Assembly: GCA_964650975.1 (NCBI GenBank)
Contig: CAZYWA010000375.1
Location: 1-7,992 of the forward strand
Reading direction: 5' to 3'
Length of the DNA stretch: 7,992 nucleotides
From: CAZYWA01 sp964650975 [NCBI: uncultured bacterium]
GTDB taxonomy: Bacteria; JADJOY01
The notes beneath the pieces are model-generated. The model did no database searches. It was not told the DNA's origin and saw only the letters and a list, made by a program, of their open reading frames with translations. Positions 6,037-7,992 of the stretch are shown here, one piece after another (position 1 is the first letter of the stretch; each line of letters begins with the position of its first letter). A program made the translations under genes and the position numbers.

Positions 6037-7209
6037 GTGACTGCCCCGCCCCACCTCGACATCCCCTTCCATCGCGGGTTGCACGGTGATCGCGACGCCG
6101 CGGCCGTGCGCGAGGTTCTCCGCTCGGGCCACACCGGCGGAGGGGGCGCGATCAGCGAGCGCGTCGAGGCCCGGCTCCGCACGGTGCTCGCCTCTCGCCA
6201 CGCCCTGCTGGTCACCAGCTGCACGCACGCCATGGAGGCGTGCGTGATGGCGATGGGCGTCGGGCCGGGCGACGAGGTGATCGTGCCGGGGTTTCTCTAC
6301 GTGTCGCTCGCCGCGGCCGTCGCCAGGCAGGGGGCACGCCCGGTGTTCGTGGACGTCGAGCCGGTGCGCCTGGGGCTCGATCCGGCGCGGGTGGAGGAGG
6401 CGATCGGGCCGCGCACCCGCGCGATCTTCGCGGTCCACTACGGCGGCGTGCCGTGCCGCATCGACGAGCTGCTCGAGATCGGCGCCCGGCGCGGCATCCC
6501 GGTCCTCGAGGACGCGGCGCAGGCGATCGGCTCGCTCGGCTCGGGAGGCCGGCCGCTCGGCAGCCTGGGCCTGGCCGGATGCCTGAGCTTCCACGAGTCG
6601 AAGAACGTGAGCTGCGGCGAAGGGGGCGCGATCGTCACCAGCGACGAAACGCTCGCGCGGCGAATCGAGACCATCCGCGACAAGGGCACCAACCGCGCCG
6701 CGGCGGTGCGCGGTGAGATCCCGCACTACACCTGGGTCAGCGCGGGGTCGAGCTTCACGCTCTCCGAGATCGCGGCCGCGGTGCTCGAGACCCAGCTCGC
6801 CGAGCTCGAGCACATCACCCGCGACCGGCAGCGGCTGATGCGCCGCTACGCCGAGCGGCTGGCGCCGCTCGCGGCGCGCTTCGACCTCGTCCTCCCGGCG
6901 CCGCCCGCGGAGGGCGAGCGCTGGAACGGCCACATCTTCGCGTTGCTCTTGCCGGCGCGCATCGATCGCGACGCCGTGGTGCGCGCGGTGCGCGCGCGGG
7001 GCGTGCAGCTCGCCGCCCACTTCCAGACCCTCCACGATTCGCCGTTCATGCGCTCCGCCTGGCCCGGCGAGCCGCCGGCGCTGCCGGTCACGGCGCGGAT
7101 CTGCGCTGGCATCGTGCGGTTGCCCATCTATCCATCGCTCACCGGCGCCGAGCTCGATCGGGTGGTCGACGCCCTGGAGCAGGCGCTCGCCGCCGCGGAC
7201 CCGCGATGA
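6037..7209 (+). CDS. wecE: WecE/RffA-like sugar aminotransferase (DegT/DnrJ/EryC1/StrS family)
   Basis: 390 residues from a GTG; GGGAGAG lies 9 nt upstream, and the next Met is at residue 66, too late for the fold. It is a PLP-dependent enzyme. WecE/RffA transfers an amino group to dTDP-4-keto-6-deoxyglucose, giving dTDP-4-amino-4,6-dideoxygalactose for surface glycans. The PLP lysine is Lys189 in SFHESKN (184-190), and Asp159 in LEDAAQ binds the pyridine nitrogen. VTSCTHAMEA (59-68), GDEVIVPGF (78-86), VHYGGVPC (133-140), IRDKGTNR (213-220) and YTWVSAGSSF (231-240) match WecE closely by memory of the E. coli protein. Length is normal for the family. The stop overlaps the next start as ATGA. 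No dTDP-sugar synthesis genes are in view. Family is near certain; the WecE substrate is likely but unproved. Confidence 0.93.
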   Translation: MTAPPHLDIPFHRGLHGDRDAAAVREVLRSGHTGGGGAISERVEARLRTVLASRHALLVTSCTHAMEACVMAMGVGPGDEVIVPGFLYVSLAAAVARQGARPVFVDVEPVRLGLDPARVEEAIGPRTRAIFAVHYGGVPCRIDELLEIGARRGIPVLEDAAQAIGSLGSGGRPLGSLGLAGCLSFHESKNVSCGEGGAIVTSDETLARRIETIRDKGTNRAAAVRGEIPHYTWVSAGSSFTLSEIAAAVLETQLAELEHITRDRQRLMRRYAERLAPLAARFDLVLPAPPAEGERWNGHIFALLLPARIDRDAVVRAVRARGVQLAAHFQTLHDSPFMRSAWPGEPPALPVTARICAGIVRLPIYPSLTGAELDRVVDALEQALAAADPR

Positions 7210-7529
7210 CGGTCCAGGGCCGGCGCCGCACGATGTTGTCGTTCCTGATCGTGGGCGCGGGGCTCGCGGTGCTGGGAGGCACCAACGTGTGGATCGGCGC
7301 CGACAAGGCCGGCGACTACGTGGACACGATCGCGCGCATCAAGAACCGGATCGAATCCGGCAGCGACGAAGCTTCGCCCCGCGATCTCGAGAACGCGCGC
7401 GGCAAGCACTCGTTCTATCTCGGCGTCGAGGAAGCCGGATGGTGGCTCACCGCGGCGGGGCTGGCGCTGGGATGCGTCGGGCTGGGGGTGGCCCTGGCCG
7501 AGGTGCGCGCCCGTGGCTCCGTCGCCTGA
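7206..7529 (+). CDS. Small two-TM membrane protein, unknown function
   Basis: 107 residues. The start ATG overlaps the aminotransferase stop as ATGA, which suggests translational coupling. Residues 10-31 (starting MLSFLIVGAG) and about 77-98 (GWWLTAAGLALG onward) are hydrophobic helices. The 45-residue part between them is charged (DYVDTIARIKNRIE) and could form a short amphipathic helix. By the positive-inside rule (RGRRR-type N-terminus and RAR C-terminus), both ends would be cytoplasmic and the loop periplasmic. I do not recognise a family. Co-transcription with the aminotransferase gene is likely; a shared function is only inferred. Confidence 0.78.
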   Translation: MTVQGRRRTMLSFLIVGAGLAVLGGTNVWIGADKAGDYVDTIARIKNRIESGSDEASPRDLENARGKHSFYLGVEEAGWWLTAAGLALGCVGLGVALAEVRARGSVA

Positions 7530-7535
7530 CCGCGG

Positions 7536-7544
7536 TGGTACGAT
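7536..7544 (+). promoter_or_regulatory. Possible extended -10 promoter before the 50-residue gene
   Basis: TGGTACGAT fits an extended -10 (TGn followed by TAnnnT) in the 47-nt gap after the two-TM gene. Transcription would start near 7551, about 26 nt before the next ATG. No TTGACA-like -35 is at normal spacing, so the call is weak. Confidence 0.3.
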
Positions 7545-7576
7545 TGAGGCAGGGAATCCCACCGACCCCGAGCGCC

Positions 7577-7729
7577 ATGAGCGACCCGTCGTCCGTACCG
7601 CCCAGCGTGCCTTCGCCGGGGCCCCGCGGCCTCGCCGCACTCGTGGCCCGCCCCGAGCTGCTGGGGCTCGCGATCTATCTCGTCTGTCTGACCGTCATCC
7701 TGGTCCTCTACCACTTCCAGGAGAGCTGA
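7577..7729 (+). CDS. 50-residue single-TM protein, unknown function
   Basis: Starts at ATG 7577 with only a weak ribosome site (GAG 4 nt upstream). Residues 1-18 are rich in Pro and Ser; residues about 27-46 (LLGLAIYLVCLTVILVLYHF) form one clear TM helix; it ends HFQES. The Pro-rich, uncharged N-terminus and short tail are typical of small accessory membrane proteins. The next gene begins 2 nt after the stop, so the two are probably translated together. No family is recognised. The same frame stays open upstream to 7289, inside the two-TM gene, but that part is a shadow. The real gene is likely but not certain, because no homologue can be checked. Confidence 0.6.
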   Translation: MSDPSSVPPSVPSPGPRGLAALVARPELLGLAIYLVCLTVILVLYHFQES

Positions 7730-7731
7730 AC

Positions 7732-7992
7732 GTGAAGCTCGACATCTTCGCCGAACGGCGCCGCCAACGCCCTGATCTCGACACCCCGGCCAGTAAGAAG
7801 GCCGAGCCCGAATCGCCGGAGCCCGAGGAAGAAGACGACTCCCCGAAATCGTGGGGTGACCGCCTCAAGCACTTCGCCGAGGTGCTGAACCAGCCGATCG
7901 GCCAGTCGGCGAAGGAAGGCGAGAAGGGTTCCAAGGCCAAGGGCAAAGGGGAGCACCGCGAGCGCCGCAGCACCCCCGCCGAGAAGCCCCAG
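7732..7992 (+). CDS. Charged low-complexity protein, 3' end outside the window
   Basis: GTG start with AGGAG(AG) 6-8 nt upstream, the best ribosome site in this series. The frame is open for 87 codons to the end of the window, so the gene is partial at its 3' end. The protein begins VKLDIFAERRRQR. An acidic Pro/Glu stretch (residues 25-37) follows, then a possible helix (SWGDRLKHFAEVLNQPIG, 40-57) and a Lys/Gly/Arg-rich stretch. No signal or TM segment has appeared so far. Third codon positions are strongly G/C, which supports coding on this strand. I do not recognise a family. It could be the linker end of a longer protein, with a folded domain beyond the window. Confidence 0.65.
   Translation, partial: MKLDIFAERRRQRPDLDTPASKKAEPESPEPEEEDDSPKSWGDRLKHFAEVLNQPIGQSAKEGEKGSKAKGKGEHRERRSTPAEKPQ

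Noticed and set aside
5947-7035. Minus-strand open frame opposite the aminotransferase gene
   Set aside because: The plus strand has the complete PLP enzyme with catalytic Lys189; the minus frame shows no recognisable motif.
7695-7973. Minus-strand frame opposite the last gene
   Set aside because: The plus-strand GTG at 7732 has a strong ribosome site and operon-like spacing; the minus frame has a Ser/Arg-rich shadow composition.
1-7992. CRISPR arrays, tRNA or rRNA genes, insertion sequences, integrases
   Set aside because: No regularly spaced repeats, tRNA cloverleaf or TpsiC-like sequence, transposase motif or terminal inverted repeats with target duplications were seen.

Overview
The window is GC-rich, tightly packed bacterial DNA with strong G/C preference at third codon positions. 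It contains a WecE/RffA-type sugar aminotransferase, a Wzx/MOP-type flippase domain and Sec-type signal peptides. Together these suggest a GC-rich Gram-negative bacterium, perhaps a deltaproteobacterial, myxobacterial or Eisenbacteria-like lineage. That placement is inference; nothing here fixes the taxon.

Layout. (1) 29-2752, minus: a 907-residue membrane protein. It joins a secreted N-terminal domain, resembling class I glutamine-amidotransferase-like folds, to a polytopic polysaccharide-flippase-like region. (2) 2850-4028, minus: a Gfo/Idh/MocA-family oxidoreductase with non-canonical active-site residues. It lies 97 nt upstream of the flippase gene and is probably co-transcribed with it. 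(3) 4029-4220: a gap holding a 22-nt near-palindrome, a 59-nt imperfect hairpin and a strong intrinsic terminator that closes the next gene. (4) 4221-5705, minus: an AmtB-type ammonium transporter with a Sec signal and a well-spaced sigma-54 (-24/-12) promoter. (5) 5706-6036: a divergent intergenic region with a 20-bp imperfect inverted repeat that shares a 12-13 nt core with the hairpin in region 4. (6) 6037-7209, plus: a WecE/RffA-like PLP-dependent sugar aminotransferase. (7) 7206-7992, plus: three small unrecognised genes in a close series, namely a two-TM protein overlapping the aminotransferase stop (ATGA), a 50-residue one-TM protein, and a highly charged ORF that runs off the window.

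How they fit. The aminotransferase, the Gfo/Idh enzyme and the flippase-like protein all suit surface-glycan precursor making or export. They are on two opposite strands, however, split by a nitrogen-regulated transporter, so this is not one clean biosynthetic operon. The ammonium transporter is probably an independent, NtrC/sigma-54-controlled unit, and no glnK is visible beside it. The most unusual items are the flippase fusion, the altered oxidoreductase motifs, the structured intergenic repeats and the small membrane-protein series after the aminotransferase. No tRNA, rRNA, CRISPR array, transposase or phage gene was seen.
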